Source: Flectonema sp. DT1601 (lineage: Eukaryota > Euglenozoa > Diplonemea > Diplonemida > Diplonemidae). From it: a DNA stretch of 64,000 bases. The stretch is taken from positions 788,796-852,795 of the forward strand of contig OZ025826.1 in NCBI GenBank assembly GCA_964019425.1. The letters run 5' to 3'. A program made the position numbers and the translations under genes. The notes under the pieces are model-generated. The model searched no databases, was not told the origin of the DNA, and saw only the letters and a list, made by a program, of their open reading frames with translations. Shown one piece after another: positions 10,853 to 22,211 of this stretch; the stretch's first letter is position 1; each line of letters starts with the position of its first letter.

Positions 10853-12139
10853 ATGGTTCGCATCTCAACGATAGTCGCATCACTTTTTGTACTTTGGGCT
10901 GATGCTGTGGACGTACCGAATGAGCAGTCAACTGACCAGCTAATTGATATGTGTGAGGCGGACATCACCACACATGAAGAAGACAGAAAGTTTAAGGGAA
11001 CAACTTTAGCATTTGTAACACCTTGGCAACCAGAAGGGAAAGAAGTTGCATTGAAGTTCGCAAAGAAGCTGACGCACGTTTCCCCATTTTGGTATCACAT
11101 CACTCCAAAGTCATTCCCAAGTGAGGACACATCAAACTGGGAAGTCAGCGTAGAAGCTGCGATGAGTAGTGGACCAGGTGCACCCGACAAGAAATGGGTT
11201 TCTGACATGCAAGAAAATGGTGTTAAAGTGATTCCCGTATTCGCATTTTACGGATGGACCAAAACACAGATGGCGAAGTTTTTTACGGACAAGAAGAGTG
11301 GTAACGTACAGCACTCAGTTGGTCGGCAAATTGTTTTGACCTGCAAACAACTTAATTGCGATGGTCTAATGCTGGAATGGGGAATCGTACCAATGAATGA
11401 ATACTACGAACCATTAAATGCTTGGATTCAAAGAATTGTGGGTTCCATGAGGAAGTTCATTACTCGTCCTCATCAGTTTATGCTCAGCGTTCATCCAGAT
11501 CCAACACATTTTAGTAACGAAGTCTTTGAAAGCTTAGCTCCAAGTGTCAGTAAGTTTGTAGTTCATATGTACAACTTTACTGGTCCGGCACTTGCGCAAG
11601 GACCAAATGCCCCAATTAGTTGGATGAAAGACTTAATGAACGACTGGCATCTAATTCAAAGGAGGGATGCTGATGACTTAGTTTTGGTTGTATTAAATTT
11701 ATTTGGAAGAGAATACAGAACTGAATTCCTTCTCGATGTTGAGCAGTATGACGTTGAGACAGGTGACCCTATGGATAAAAACGGACAGCTATCACGTTGG
11801 GATGTGTCTGGAAAACAGTTCAATCAGCTTCTGAAGGACGCAAAAACTAAAGAAATTGAACTCAAACATAAATGGCATGCCGACTATGAAGAATTCGTAA
11901 TAAAATACAAAACTGCTAGCGGAGAGCCTCGTGCCGTGTACTATCCTTCCCTTCGTTCCTTAAGCCACAGAGTAGAGGTTTGTTTTATTAGTTTTTTTTT
12001 TTTTTAAAGTTTTTACATTATTGTAGTAGTTAACTTTATATTATAAATAACAAACCAGATGATTAAGAAATCTCCATCCCTGGGTATCGGATTGTGGGAA
12101 TTGGGATCAGGACAAGACTACTTCTTTGATTTGCTGTAG
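10853..12139 (+). CDS. CHID1: CHID1-like GH18 chitinase-domain protein
   Basis: Two exons, 10853-11977 and 12059-12139, encode 401 residues, close to animal CHID1 (about 390). The intron 11978-12058 (81 nt) starts GTTTGT and ends AACCAG. Residues 1-18 are a signal peptide (MVRISTIVASLFVLWADA). CHID1 is a lysosomal or secreted GH18-fold lectin-like protein that binds oligosaccharides. Family landmarks include AFVTPWQPEG, FWYHI, NCDGLMLEW (E175 at the usual acidic position), the SVHPDP strand, GPNAPISWM, LNLFGREY and, across the junction, the end AVYYPSLRSL...GLWELGSGQDYFFDLL, which is typical of CHID1. An in-frame ATG at 10793 would add 20 residues encoded by the microsatellite and spoil the signal peptide, so 10853 is preferred. 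Whether it is catalytic is uncertain. Confidence 0.92.
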
Positions 12140-12474
12140 AGATATAGCAGTCCATAAGTAACTCACACATGAGGTTCGAGAGAAACCTAACAAACCACTT
12201 CTTGATCTCAGCTTAACCAGAGCACAGTAAACCCCTGAGATCATATTATTCGTGACATCTGTAAACTTAATCGACCTCCCTTAGAAATAACTCTTCCAAG
12301 TGGTTGCTTGTCTCTCTTTTAAGATCGTTTCATTAATTTCAATTTTTAAGTTCCCGTCCCCCTTAACACGCTCTGCTTTTTGCCAGTTTTATTCAAAGAG
12401 CTTTATGCGGTGGATTTGTTTGGTGGTAGCAGAAGTTATCTTTTCCTCGTCAGGAAACAAAGGAATAAAATAAA
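12140..12474. other. Intergenic
   Basis: No gene is seen. A TTTTCCTCGTCAG tract ending at 12453 lies 22 bases before the next start. Confidence 0.6.
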
Positions 12475-13179
12475 ATGGGTCGCCATGGACACCACCACCA
12501 TAATGCTGCTGAGAATGCACTTCACAGAGCAGAAGTAAGAGAAGAACGCAGAGCTGTTAGAGATCTCGCTCACGGTGATGTTGCCGGATTCGTTCAGCAT
12601 CAGCAGAATGCCAACGCCTTGTCTAACATGGAAAATGCCGTTCACAATGCCGGTCACCACCATCATGGACACCCTCATCATGGTCACGGTGCCCACAGAG
12701 TCGAGAGAGCCCTCCACCACGCTGAGGTAAGAGAAGAGCAACAAGCAATCCGAGATCTCGCTCACGGGAATGTTGCCGGGTACGTTCATCATCAACAAAA
12801 TGCGAATCAAATTCATAACGTTGAGCAAGCAGTTCACAACGTTTCCCATCCACACGGTCATCATCACTACGGACACCATCATCATGGCCACGGTATTCAC
12901 GGGGTTGAGAGGCAGCTCCACAGAGCGGAGGTGAGAGAAGAGAACCAGGCGATTAGAGACCTAGCTCATGGGAATGTCGCCGGGTATGTTCAGCACCAGC
13001 AGAATGCTCAACAGATTCACAACGTTGAGCAAGCGATACATCATGGGCACCATCCTCATCATCATCACCATCACCAACCTCACTATCCACAACCTTGTGA
13101 GAATACTCCATTATATCCAACACATCAACATCATCATCATTCAGATGATGATAAATGTTGCAACTGTTCGATAATGTGA
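12475..13179 (+). CDS. Histidine-rich three-repeat protein with CaaX tail
   Basis: A 234-residue single-exon protein. It has three near-identical 44-residue modules at about 15-58, 79-122 and 147-190. Each reads LHxAEVREE, then RDLAHGxVAGxV, HQQNA and a final NVEQAVHN-like helix. The modules are separated by histidine/glycine runs (HHHHGHPHHGHGAH and similar) and followed by a long H run near 191-200. The C-terminus has a DDDK stretch, C228-C229, and C231-S-I-M, which fits a CaaX prenylation box with neighbouring palmitoylatable cysteines. I infer a membrane-tethered protein able to bind transition metals such as zinc, nickel or copper. The helical module itself is not recognised. The gene sits alone between CHID1-like and NOL6. 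Confidence 0.85.
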   Translation: MGRHGHHHHNAAENALHRAEVREERRAVRDLAHGDVAGFVQHQQNANALSNMENAVHNAGHHHHGHPHHGHGAHRVERALHHAEVREEQQAIRDLAHGNVAGYVHHQQNANQIHNVEQAVHNVSHPHGHHHYGHHHHGHGIHGVERQLHRAEVREENQAIRDLAHGNVAGYVQHQQNAQQIHNVEQAIHHGHHPHHHHHHQPHYPQPCENTPLYPTHQHHHHSDDDKCCNCSIM

Positions 13180-13854
13180 GTCTGTTAGGCAATCAATTAT
13201 GCGTCTTAACAAACAGTCGCCTTAGCCGTCTAACTCAATTGTAAAAAGTGCCTTTACACTGCAGGTGCTGTATTTCTATCATTCTTTGCTCACACTCTTG
13301 TTGGTATTTTTGCAACTGTGATTCGTTTCACCCTGTCCCTCCCCTCCCCTGATCCATTGTGGAATTATTGTCTGCGATATCCCTATTGAGTTTACTGTCT
13401 GCTGAATAGATCAGCTGAATAAAAAGTTCTTTCGTCCGTATGCGGAATCCTCATACACTAATTTTTTTTTGTTGTTTTTTGTCGGAAGTATTTCATTTTA
13501 CGAAATATACCGACCACAGAGGAAAACTGTTCCATGCGGAAGTTGAGACATTGGTCTGAATGTGCATCTCGAGCAGCAGTAGACTGACCCACTTGTGCAC
13601 AGGGTGACAAACCAACGTTAAAACGTTTTTTTTTTGAAAGGAAGAAAGCAAGTAAAACAATTTACCAAATTATATTTTTTGTGTACCTAACGAAGAAAAG
13701 ATAAACCGCGTTCGTGCACCCTGACAGCTCTTGTCGGGAATTTTAAATTCGCTCAATAATGCTCTCTAATATTTTTTTTTTGTTTATTCGAACCCCCTGA
13801 AGTGAGTGCCAACCAATCATAAATTTTATTTATTTTAATTAGATCACAAAAAAG
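13180..13854. other. Intergenic
   Basis: No gene is seen. T runs occur near 13462-13470, 13626-13634 and 13771-13780. A tract ending TTAATTAG at 13842 precedes the NOL6 start by 12 bases. Confidence 0.6.
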
Positions 13855-16800
13855 ATGGATTGCAGAGATCAGTTGAATAAAAAGATCTTCGATTCGGAGA
13901 TAAAAAATGTTTTGAAAGAAGCGAGAGCAGGAGAAGACGAGCGAGTTGATAACTTTCTGAAGGTCCTCCACAAAGCAATCACTGTCGATGCTCCAGACAG
14001 TCTAAGAGGAGGTAAGGTTAATTTAATTGGATCAGCTCTACTCAAGACAACTCTTCACGATGATCTTGCTGTCGACATTGTAATTACAATTCCAAACAAA
14101 AGAGTTAACTTAGAACTTATTAGAAGACACGGATGGATTGAAGAACGTGAGACTTACCTGAGCGAGCTTTGCGCTTTCTTAAGATCTGAAGACTTGGTAG
14201 CGACTGTTGAGAGAAGTACTTCAAACTTCAACAGGTCGTTAGTTAAAGTTTGTGGACCTACAACATCAGGTGGTAAAGGATGGTCTGTTAGACTTCACGT
14301 TGGGCTACCTCTTCAACCTCCAATTACAAATTATATGAGACAGAAGATTGCTGTTGAACGATCTCCTTTTTACAGTCAGCTTGTATTAGAAGACAGTCTC
14401 ACGATATCACTGTACACCTCATTTCATAATATGTTTTCTGAGCTTCCTGCATTGACGGATGCCGCGATATTACTCAAACTCTGGGCAGTTAAACAAAATT
14501 TATTATACGAAGACGGTCTCTCAGAGAACACAATTAATGGTATTTTGTATTACTTGGCGAAGGTTGAATCAATTGCTGAGGGAATGACAGCTGCGTCGTG
14601 TTTCAGATTGGCGTTGCAGTTTTTAGCGGGACTTCCTTCATTTTCAGACTTGTCTCAGGGAGGGACATCATCACCTACTCTGGGAGCTCAATTAACAACT
14701 TCTACACAACAGTTGATATCTGAACATAAGGAATCGTATCCAGTTATCTTATTCTTTGATGGACATAATATTTGGTACAACAGTTCGTTTGAATCAAAAA
14801 TTGAAATTCGTCAACAGGCACAGACAGCAATCAACCTCCTGAACACTTCGATGGCTACTGACGCGATTGAGCAACTCTTCTTAATCCCAAAACCATTCTT
14901 TTTAAAGTACGACATGTACATGACTATTCCACTCCCAACGAAACCAGCAGCCAAGGCAGCCAATGAAACAACACACGACGAGAAGTATGTTTTAAATAAA
15001 ACATTCCTTGCAGATGTTCACGACATACTCTACGGAGCGATCAGTAACAGAATTGGAAGATCGAGAAGTAGAATTGATTACGACACCAGTAGTGTCACTA
15101 TTGGATTTGGTTTAGCTAAGGCTGATTCTCTTGATAAACATTTCGTTGCTGGTCCACCTCTGGAAGACACCGCAGCTGCTGAAGACTTCACAAAGATCTG
15201 GGGCAGTCGCTCATATATCGCGAGAACTGATGATGGTGTTGTGAGAAGATGTGCTAAGTTTACTGAAGCAAGCAACAACGAAGAATTCTTGTGCTTAATG
15301 GTCAAAACATTATTGAGAGCATACAACCTGCAGGATGGAATTCGTGTGGTTGGAGGTAAAGCTGTCGAATGGATTTTAATGAAAACAGAAGAAGGCGGTC
15401 TAATCGATCCAATGAAATCAGTTCATTACCAAATCCAATCATCTGTTGATGAGTTGACTACTTGGTTGAAAGATTTGGATAACTTCCCACTCGATGTCAT
15501 GCGTGTCGATGGTGTCCACGTTGCAACTCGTAACACTGACGTCGCTCCTCCAATGCCGCACTCAATCGCTCTTCGTACATCAGACCCTCATTACTCTCAC
15601 GATATTATTTCTTACTCGGATAAAATAGAACCGATGGAACTTATTGTCAGCTTTTCCCAAACAAGCGCGTGGCCAGAACACCGCGAAGCGATAGAAAACA
15701 TCAAGACCGCAATTTACTGCAAAATGGGTCAGCGACTCCGAAAGGAGCGCCGCCTGGTCTGCATCCCACGTAGCGACTCACTCGACGTGTTGTTGAACGG
15801 CTTCGTGTTTCGTATTTACCTCTACCACCCTCGTGAGATACAATTATTACGTAACATGGGTTTCAGTGCAGCTGCTGAGCTTTACGAGAGGAAGCTTCAC
15901 ACTCTCCCACAGCACTGCGCTACTGTGTGCGCGTACTCAGCAGGTTTTGCAGCATTCTCTCCATCTGTTCGAATGTTGAAGAAATGGATCTCAATTCACA
16001 TGATGGGTTCCTACATCAATGAAGAGACAGCAGAGCTTATAATGTGCAGCTGCTTTGGTGGTTCATACCCACCGAGAACTCCGCTAACAGGATTCGCAAG
16101 AGCAATGCATCTGATCGCATCGTGGGATTGGAGTGACCTGCCGCTCGTTATTCCATCGATCACTGGAGATGTGATTGGAATTAGTAGAAAAAGAAGACCT
16201 GGATCAGCGATGTGGATCAACACTGAATACTCTGATAAGTCTCCTTTTACTCAGGACACTCCAAACCAGCCGATGCTAAAGCGTTTCAAGGGACTCGCAC
16301 AACAAACACTACTCCGCTACTTTGACTGCATGCAGTCAATCACAGATGAGACGAGTCAGTCGTGGGCTCCTCTCTTCACTACTTCACTCAAGCCATTCGA
16401 CCTTCTCGTTACTCTCAACAAAGAAGTCGTTTTGAACCTTTCACATAACTATCAGTCTAAGAAGGCAACAGGTGATGCTGCTGACATAAATAAATACCCG
16501 AGAGGATTCTTATTTAGACCTGGCTGTGATACTCGTAGACAGGAACTTCACAAACTGGTATGTAGTCACTTTTAATTGTGTGTAGGCAGCAGTACGAGAG
16601 TAAATAAAATATAAAACAGATTGAATACGATCCAGTCTCCTGGTTTGTTTCCCTCTTAAGAAAACACTTCAGAGACCGCGTTCTAATTTCGAACGATAAG
16701 TACGGAGGCTCTTTAATTGCAATCGTTGCGATCAGAAAACTGAAGCCAGAAGAGGCCCACAACTTAGCTGAGCACATTCAGGTATGTCGCGTTGTTGTTG

Positions 16801-17160
16801 AGGCAACAAAATAATTTTCAATCAGAAGCGGAGACTCAAATTAATAAACAAAACAACCAACAGAACCTTGGAGTTGGGATCGTAAAGAGAGTTCAGGCGA
16901 GTGCTGCTCTCCAGGCAGAGGGAAGTCCGATTGTAACTCCGAAGGTGGCTCCAACTAAGAAAGCGAAAACAGTTGCTAAGAGTCCAGAAGGAAAACCAGC
17001 CAGAAAGCCTTCTAAGAAGGCAGTGGTAACAAAAGCGAAGCGAAAGCAGAACGAGGTTGAGGCAGAAGACAACGAAACTCCAGAAGTAGAAGTTGCGGAA
17101 ATTCAGAAATCGAAGAAGGTAGTTAAGAAGGTTTTGAAACGAAGGAAGAAGTCGAACTGA
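13855..17160 (+). CDS. NOL6: NOL6/Utp22 (Nrap) ribosome biogenesis factor
   Basis: Three exons, 13855-16557, 16620-16781 and 16864-17160, give about 1053 residues, near the family size (1100-1240). Introns are 62 and 82 nt, both starting GTATGT and ending AAACAG and CAACAG. Nrap proteins are built from tandem nucleotidyltransferase-like and PAP/OAS1-like domains. They act in the UTP-C part of the small-subunit processome, in the nucleolus. Diagnostic stretches include the N-terminal GSALLKTTLHDDLAVD, RLHVGLP, the TSAWPEHREAIENIKTAIYC segment, FGFRIYL-like FVFRIYLYHPRE, FSPSVRMLKKWISIHM and the GFARAMHLIASWDW region. Exon 2 encodes the conserved C-terminal EYDPVSWFV...DKYGG. Exon 3 encodes a lysine-rich tail (KKAKTVAKSPEGK, KKVLKRRKKSN) that looks like a nucleolar targeting signal. 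The intron-2 acceptor was chosen because an earlier AG gives a short frame. Confidence 0.93.
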
Positions 17161-17628
17161 AGAAGTGAAGGAAGACGTCACCACATTTGAAACAATTGAC
17201 GCGTCTCAAGTGAAGAGCAAAACCTCGACTAGCCGTCTTAGCTCACTTATCGTTTCGTCGCAAGGCTGACTAAACCAACTCGTTACCTACCCAGAGTGAG
17301 ATACTTGGTAGGTGATCTTCTGTTATGTTAACTAAATAATTTGTTGCTATTATTTCGATCATCAAACGAAAATAAAAAAAAGAACCATCAGTTTGTATCA
17401 ATCACCTGAATTACTAATTCCGTCATGTGAGGCAGTTCAAAATCAGTTCGTTTCTGCGGCAGTGTTTCGCAATTCTGTGTTTGTCATTAAACAGTTTCTT
17501 GGCAAAAAGTGTTGCAAGTACAGTTTGCGACGTTTTGTAGGAGAAAAACTTTTTGTGCGTTCTGCGTTGTTAGTTTCGGGAAGTTATTAATTACTTTTTT
17601 CTTATCAGGTTCAGGTCTCTCTCTCACG
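17161..17628. other. Intergenic and leader of the TPR gene
   Basis: No gene is seen. A clear pyrimidine tract ending CTTATCAG at 17608 lies 20 bases before the next ATG. The frame is open upstream of that ATG, but the extra residues are not conserved-looking. Confidence 0.6.
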
Positions 17629-20600
17629 ATGCCGACTTCGGGGGGATCATTTCAGCCGAAAGTTGGGCAGCCCCGGATAAAGACAGTCGTGGGAGGGGCA
17701 ACCCCACCAACCCGCCTCGGGCTTAAGACGAAAGCAGCCCCGTTAGGTTCGGTTCGCAACCCGAAGATCCAGCCAGCAGCGTTCGCAAAGACGCGGCCTC
17801 CATCATCAACGAGGAGGAGGAGTAGATCAAAGAGCCGCCGTAGAAGCAGCAGAAGTCCAGCTGGAGAAAGTAGTCGTCGCCACAGTCCCAGTCCGAGTAG
17901 GAGGAGTTCGAGTCCTATCCGAAGTGGGAGTCGCAGATCAACTCGACGACCTGGCAGAGTGTTGTCAGGATCACCAAAAAGTGACGTACCTGCTGGCAGC
18001 GTTCGACTTTCAACAACACCTCCGCAACAATCTCATCATTTTGTAAAGCCGGCAGCATCTGTGACGAGTCTTGCAGGAGGCAGAAAATCGCAGCCGCCTC
18101 CTGCGTCTGAGAATCCTGTCGACAGGGCGTCCGCTTGGTTTGCTGTTCCATCGGAGAAGTTGGAACTTTATCAGAGCCCTGAGAGACGAGGGCGACCAAT
18201 TCATTCGTCGAATACGCCGCCAGTACACGACGGACCGCCGGAGTTTTTATCGCAGCAGTGGAGCGGTGGGGATTTTGTTGGGAATTCAGGATGGTGGCAG
18301 AATGAGTCTGTTCAGAAAGACATCGTGACGGGGACGCTTCGAATTTCTTCAATGAACCTTTCTGATGTCCCCGAGTCGAAGCACCGCAAACTTGAAGAGA
18401 AATCATCGATTGATATCGCGAGATTATTTAATCATCCTCCCTGGTTAGTGTCTGTTAATGTTGCCTCGGGAAGTATTCTTTTGAAATACAAACTTGAGCT
18501 ACCAGAACCTGGCCCTTCAGCAGCTACTGTCATCTCTCGCGCTGCTGCAGAAATGGGACAGCAGACAATCCGACTTCCTGAATTAGAAAAAGAATATCGG
18601 ATAGCAACTGGTGCTGACGTTCCAGCAATCATCGACTTCGATACGTCAAAACCACCTCAGAAGTACTCTCGCAGTCATGCAATGGAACCAGAGTCAACTA
18701 ATCAACATCATAACCCGAATGGTCCTATTGAGATTCGCTCAACGGAAGGAAAGCGGAAGATGCAAATGGTCGGTCCGCACACATCATTTGACGGCGGGCA
18801 CGTTTGGCCGGAACTCCCAATCAAACCGCCGCCACTTCCAGCAACAGTCGCTGCAGCTGTGCGACTTGTGAACCCGGGTGAGAATAGTTTGTGTGCCCCT
18901 GAAGGATACACTCGCTCTGATCATCTCGAGATTGAAGACAGAAAAGTATCACCAAACAAACATCATTCAGAACCCGTCAACCCTGACGTGTTATCACAAT
19001 GTGAGATGTTAACTAGAAAAGGTGCTGATGCTCATGAGAAGAAAGACTTCAATGGAAGTATTAATTATCACTCTCGACTACTTGAGTTACTGAACTCTAT
19101 GTCACACGATGTTATGCCTAACAGGATGAATGATATCGCAAGAGTGTGCAGCATGTTAGGAAATGCACACTGGGCGCAGTCTAACTGGGAAATGGCGCTC
19201 TCATTCCACGGAAGAAGACTCGATATCGCTGAGACTCAGAATGACAAGAGAGGAATGGGTGCAGCTTACGGGAATTTGGGAAATGTTTATCACGCGATGG
19301 GTGACTATCGAGCAGCTGTTCAATATCATTTAAAACACCAGCAGTGTGTCTCAGCAGAAGATATGCAAACCATGTCCGCGGTGTTTCATAATTTAGGACT
19401 CGCCCAATTCGGTAGCAACGAAATTGACGATGCCCTCGACAGCTATCGTCACTCTCTCGAAATAGCAACTTCCCTCCAAAATTATGAGCAAGCAGCAAAG
19501 GTTCACGGAAACCTATCTTTAGCTTACCGAGCAAAGGGAAAACTTCAGGAAGCTGTCAACCAGCTCCACCTCCAACTGAAGGCGGAATTAAAAATAAACA
19601 ACTCTGACGGAGGTGCTGCAACTTGTCTTTCAATCGGAAATATTTACGTCTCGCAGTCGGATTACAAGAATGCGATTCAATATTTTGAGCGAGGATTAGA
19701 CTTAATGAAATGGTACCACCACAGCGGAGATATTAGAAAGCCAGACTTGGCGACGAAACTCCTCATCGCGCTGGGCAGCTGCAGATTTCATCTTCGTCAA
19801 GTCAATGAGGCCGTCTCAGAGTTGACACGCGCTCTTCAATTGGCAGAACAAGTTGGAAATCCCGAGTTGTTGAGTGCTGCGCACAGTAATTTAGGACTTT
19901 GTTATCAGCAGCTGGAGGACTTTCCAAAGTCTCTGTTACATCAAAAAGAGCAGCTTCGCATCGCTCAAGAAATCGGAAATCGAACATCGGAAGGCGCAGC
20001 ACACGGAAATCTCGGAAATACTTTCAAATCAATGGGCGAGTACAACAAGGCTTTAGATCACTACGAGAGCGATCTCGGAATTGCACTTCAGACTGGAGAT
20101 CAAATGGCACAGGGACAAGCATTGGATAATTTAGGACTCACTTGTCAAGCACTCGGAGAATTCCCTCTCGCAGTTGACTATCATAAGAAATCACTCAGAA
20201 TATTACAAAGTATTGGTCACACTGCTGGTGAAGGTGAAGCACACGCTCACATAGGTACAGCGTATGATCATCTCGGAGAAGTAAAACTCAGCATTCAACA
20301 CCACCACAGTCACTTAGACATATCAAAACAATCAAATGACTTAGAGAGTCAAGGACGGGCATATGGAGCTCTTGGAAAGGCCTGCCACGAATTCAAAATG
20401 TACCAAAAGGCGATTGACTATCAGTTAAAGAGACTTGCAATTGCGAAACAATTGGGCGACAGCCAGGCAGAGACCAGGGCGTGTGGGCACCTTTTTGTCT
20501 CTTACAGCACTGTAGGTGATCATCGTAGTGCCGAACAGTACAGAACAAAACATCAAGAGATGTGTCGCATGCATGGAATGAATACAATTGAAGAAACAAA

Positions 20601-20715
20601 TGATGGCTGCTGTCACATTCGAAGAGAAATTGCTGATGCTCTCCGAGATCCACATGACTCGTCGATGGCAGCAAAGCGGCTCATGATGCTCGCTGACTCG
20701 CCTTCATTTGGATGA
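17629..20715 (+). CDS. SR-rich tetratricopeptide-repeat protein
   Basis: A single-exon protein of 1028 residues. The N-terminal third is low-complexity. Residues about 55-110 are an RS/SR-dipeptide region (STRRRSRSKSRRRSSRSP and onward) like those of splicing factors and SR-kinase substrates. An unrecognised central part carries many prolines. From about residue 455 to 990 there are roughly ten TPR motifs with the G-N-L-G-N-x-Y and A-x-x-Y/H-x-x-x-L signatures (AYGNLGNVYHAMGDY, HGNLGNTFKSMGEY, DNLGLTCQALGEF, HIGTAYDHLGE). The 40-residue repeats of this GPSM2/LGN and TTC28-like type form a protein-binding superhelix. No GoLoco motif is visible after the repeats, so it is not a full LGN orthologue. 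The ATG used follows the acceptor at 17608. Confidence 0.88.
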   Translation: MPTSGGSFQPKVGQPRIKTVVGGATPPTRLGLKTKAAPLGSVRNPKIQPAAFAKTRPPSSTRRRSRSKSRRRSSRSPAGESSRRHSPSPSRRSSSPIRSGSRRSTRRPGRVLSGSPKSDVPAGSVRLSTTPPQQSHHFVKPAASVTSLAGGRKSQPPPASENPVDRASAWFAVPSEKLELYQSPERRGRPIHSSNTPPVHDGPPEFLSQQWSGGDFVGNSGWWQNESVQKDIVTGTLRISSMNLSDVPESKHRKLEEKSSIDIARLFNHPPWLVSVNVASGSILLKYKLELPEPGPSAATVISRAAAEMGQQTIRLPELEKEYRIATGADVPAIIDFDTSKPPQKYSRSHAMEPESTNQHHNPNGPIEIRSTEGKRKMQMVGPHTSFDGGHVWPELPIKPPPLPATVAAAVRLVNPGENSLCAPEGYTRSDHLEIEDRKVSPNKHHSEPVNPDVLSQCEMLTRKGADAHEKKDFNGSINYHSRLLELLNSMSHDVMPNRMNDIARVCSMLGNAHWAQSNWEMALSFHGRRLDIAETQNDKRGMGAAYGNLGNVYHAMGDYRAAVQYHLKHQQCVSAEDMQTMSAVFHNLGLAQFGSNEIDDALDSYRHSLEIATSLQNYEQAAKVHGNLSLAYRAKGKLQEAVNQLHLQLKAELKINNSDGGAATCLSIGNIYVSQSDYKNAIQYFERGLDLMKWYHHSGDIRKPDLATKLLIALGSCRFHLRQVNEAVSELTRALQLAEQVGNPELLSAAHSNLGLCYQQLEDFPKSLLHQKEQLRIAQEIGNRTSEGAAHGNLGNTFKSMGEYNKALDHYESDLGIALQTGDQMAQGQALDNLGLTCQALGEFPLAVDYHKKSLRILQSIGHTAGEGEAHAHIGTAYDHLGEVKLSIQHHHSHLDISKQSNDLESQGRAYGALGKACHEFKMYQKAIDYQLKRLAIAKQLGDSQAETRACGHLFVSYSTVGDHRSAEQYRTKHQEMCRMHGMNTIEETNDGCCHIRREIADALRDPHDSSMAAKRLMMLADSPSFG

Positions 20716-21954
20716 TAATATTAAAACTACTCAACAAATAAATTAAGTTTTCGAATGTAACAAAAGAAAGAGAACATCAGTCGTCTACAACGTGTCAATT
20801 TAATTATCTTTTTAAACGTTCTATCCTTACTAGCAGAATCGTACAAATAAATAAAAAGAAACGATAAAAACTAAATACTAGGTGCAAAAAAAAGAAGCAC
20901 CCTTGTTACCTTTTTTTTAGATACCCCCCCCGTTCCACTACCCCCTCCCATATCCCTGTTTTTGTATCTTCGCATCCCCTGCTTTTTGTTAATAGATTGT
21001 TTCGTTTCCTGAGCGTTTTTTTTTAGTTTTATTGCGGAACCTTGATTAAAGGGTTTTGTTTTTAATTATTCGTTATCTTGGAAGCCAATATAAATCTTGA
21101 TTCTTCGCTTATTCCAAACCGCCTTGCGTGGAAGTTCACGAAAAACGAGTTTCGTCTCTCGTTAAGAACACCAAAAGTCCGTTGGAAATGTCGAGAACGA
21201 GATCACCGTCAGATTTCGATTGTTTGCTTCTCAAACATTAATCGTTTTTTGGTTCTTATGAATCCTAAACTCCGAATAAAGCAATCGAATACTTCTTTTA
21301 AGTTGTGGTTCTGATTGTTTCAAAAGGTATAAAAGATGCATTTTTCTCTCCCCCTTTGATAACACGGTATCAATTTACCCCCTTCTCAAGTGGGGCAGCA
21401 CCGATTGCTTTTAATTATGCGCCGACTTCAATTTTTTTATTTTTGTGTTTGCATTAGAAAGAACTCCCCCCGCTAGTAAACAAGCGTTCTGTGTGTTTTT
21501 ATGTAACATATTCAGTTCTGAGAGAAATTAAATCGAACCAGCTGGTTAGACCTTCGTGGGGAGATAAATCGCTTCGCCTTTGTTTTATCGTCTCTGCTGT
21601 CATCGACGCTGAGCTATGAAGTGGATGAAGTCATCGATATTCTCCAACCACGGAACTCCGTTGGTTCGGTTGTTTTTTTTTTTAATTCATTCGTGTGTCA
21701 AAAATTTTAAATGAAAGAAAAGAGAGAAAAGAACTCACCAAAACAATTGTATCTTTTTATTGTCATATTAGTAACTGGTGTTGTGTTTCATTAACTGCTG
21801 TACAGAAAGTATATTTTTCAACTACAGGTTGGGAGTATGAAGAGATTGAACGATGCGCTTTATTACTTTCTTTAAAAACATTTCTTTCTTTAAAGTTATC
21901 TCTTGCTCCAAACAATGACCTGCTAGTATCGCATCAACGACAGCAGCAACGGCG
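20716..21954. other. Intergenic, 1.2 kb
   Basis: No supported gene. It has C-rich patches near 20923-20955 and T runs near 21017-21026 and 21673-21685. A tract ending TTTTTCAACTACAG at 21827 is the best acceptor candidate for the mannosyltransferase gene, 127 bases before its ATG. Confidence 0.55.
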
Positions 21955-22177
21955 ATGAGACGACGCACGGGAAGTAGGATACCAAACCCCCGCCTGATTA
22001 TGGTGGGGGGTGTAATTATATTTTTAATGGGTCTTTCAATGATTCCTTTGATATCAAGAAGTGGACACAGTAAAGGGATTGGAGCAGCTGTCACTAACAG
22101 CTTAGCAGAGGAGCCAGTGAAGACGGAGCAAAATCAGCAGCCACAACAGCCTCAACAACAGCAACAAGAACAGCAGC

Positions 22178-22211
<34 letters not shown>

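Noticed and set aside
16782-16825. Earlier acceptor (CAATCAG) for NOL6 intron 2
   Set aside because: It gives a frame that stops after about 19 codons, whereas the AACCAACAG acceptor at 16863 opens the long basic tail and fits the A-rich acceptor pattern.
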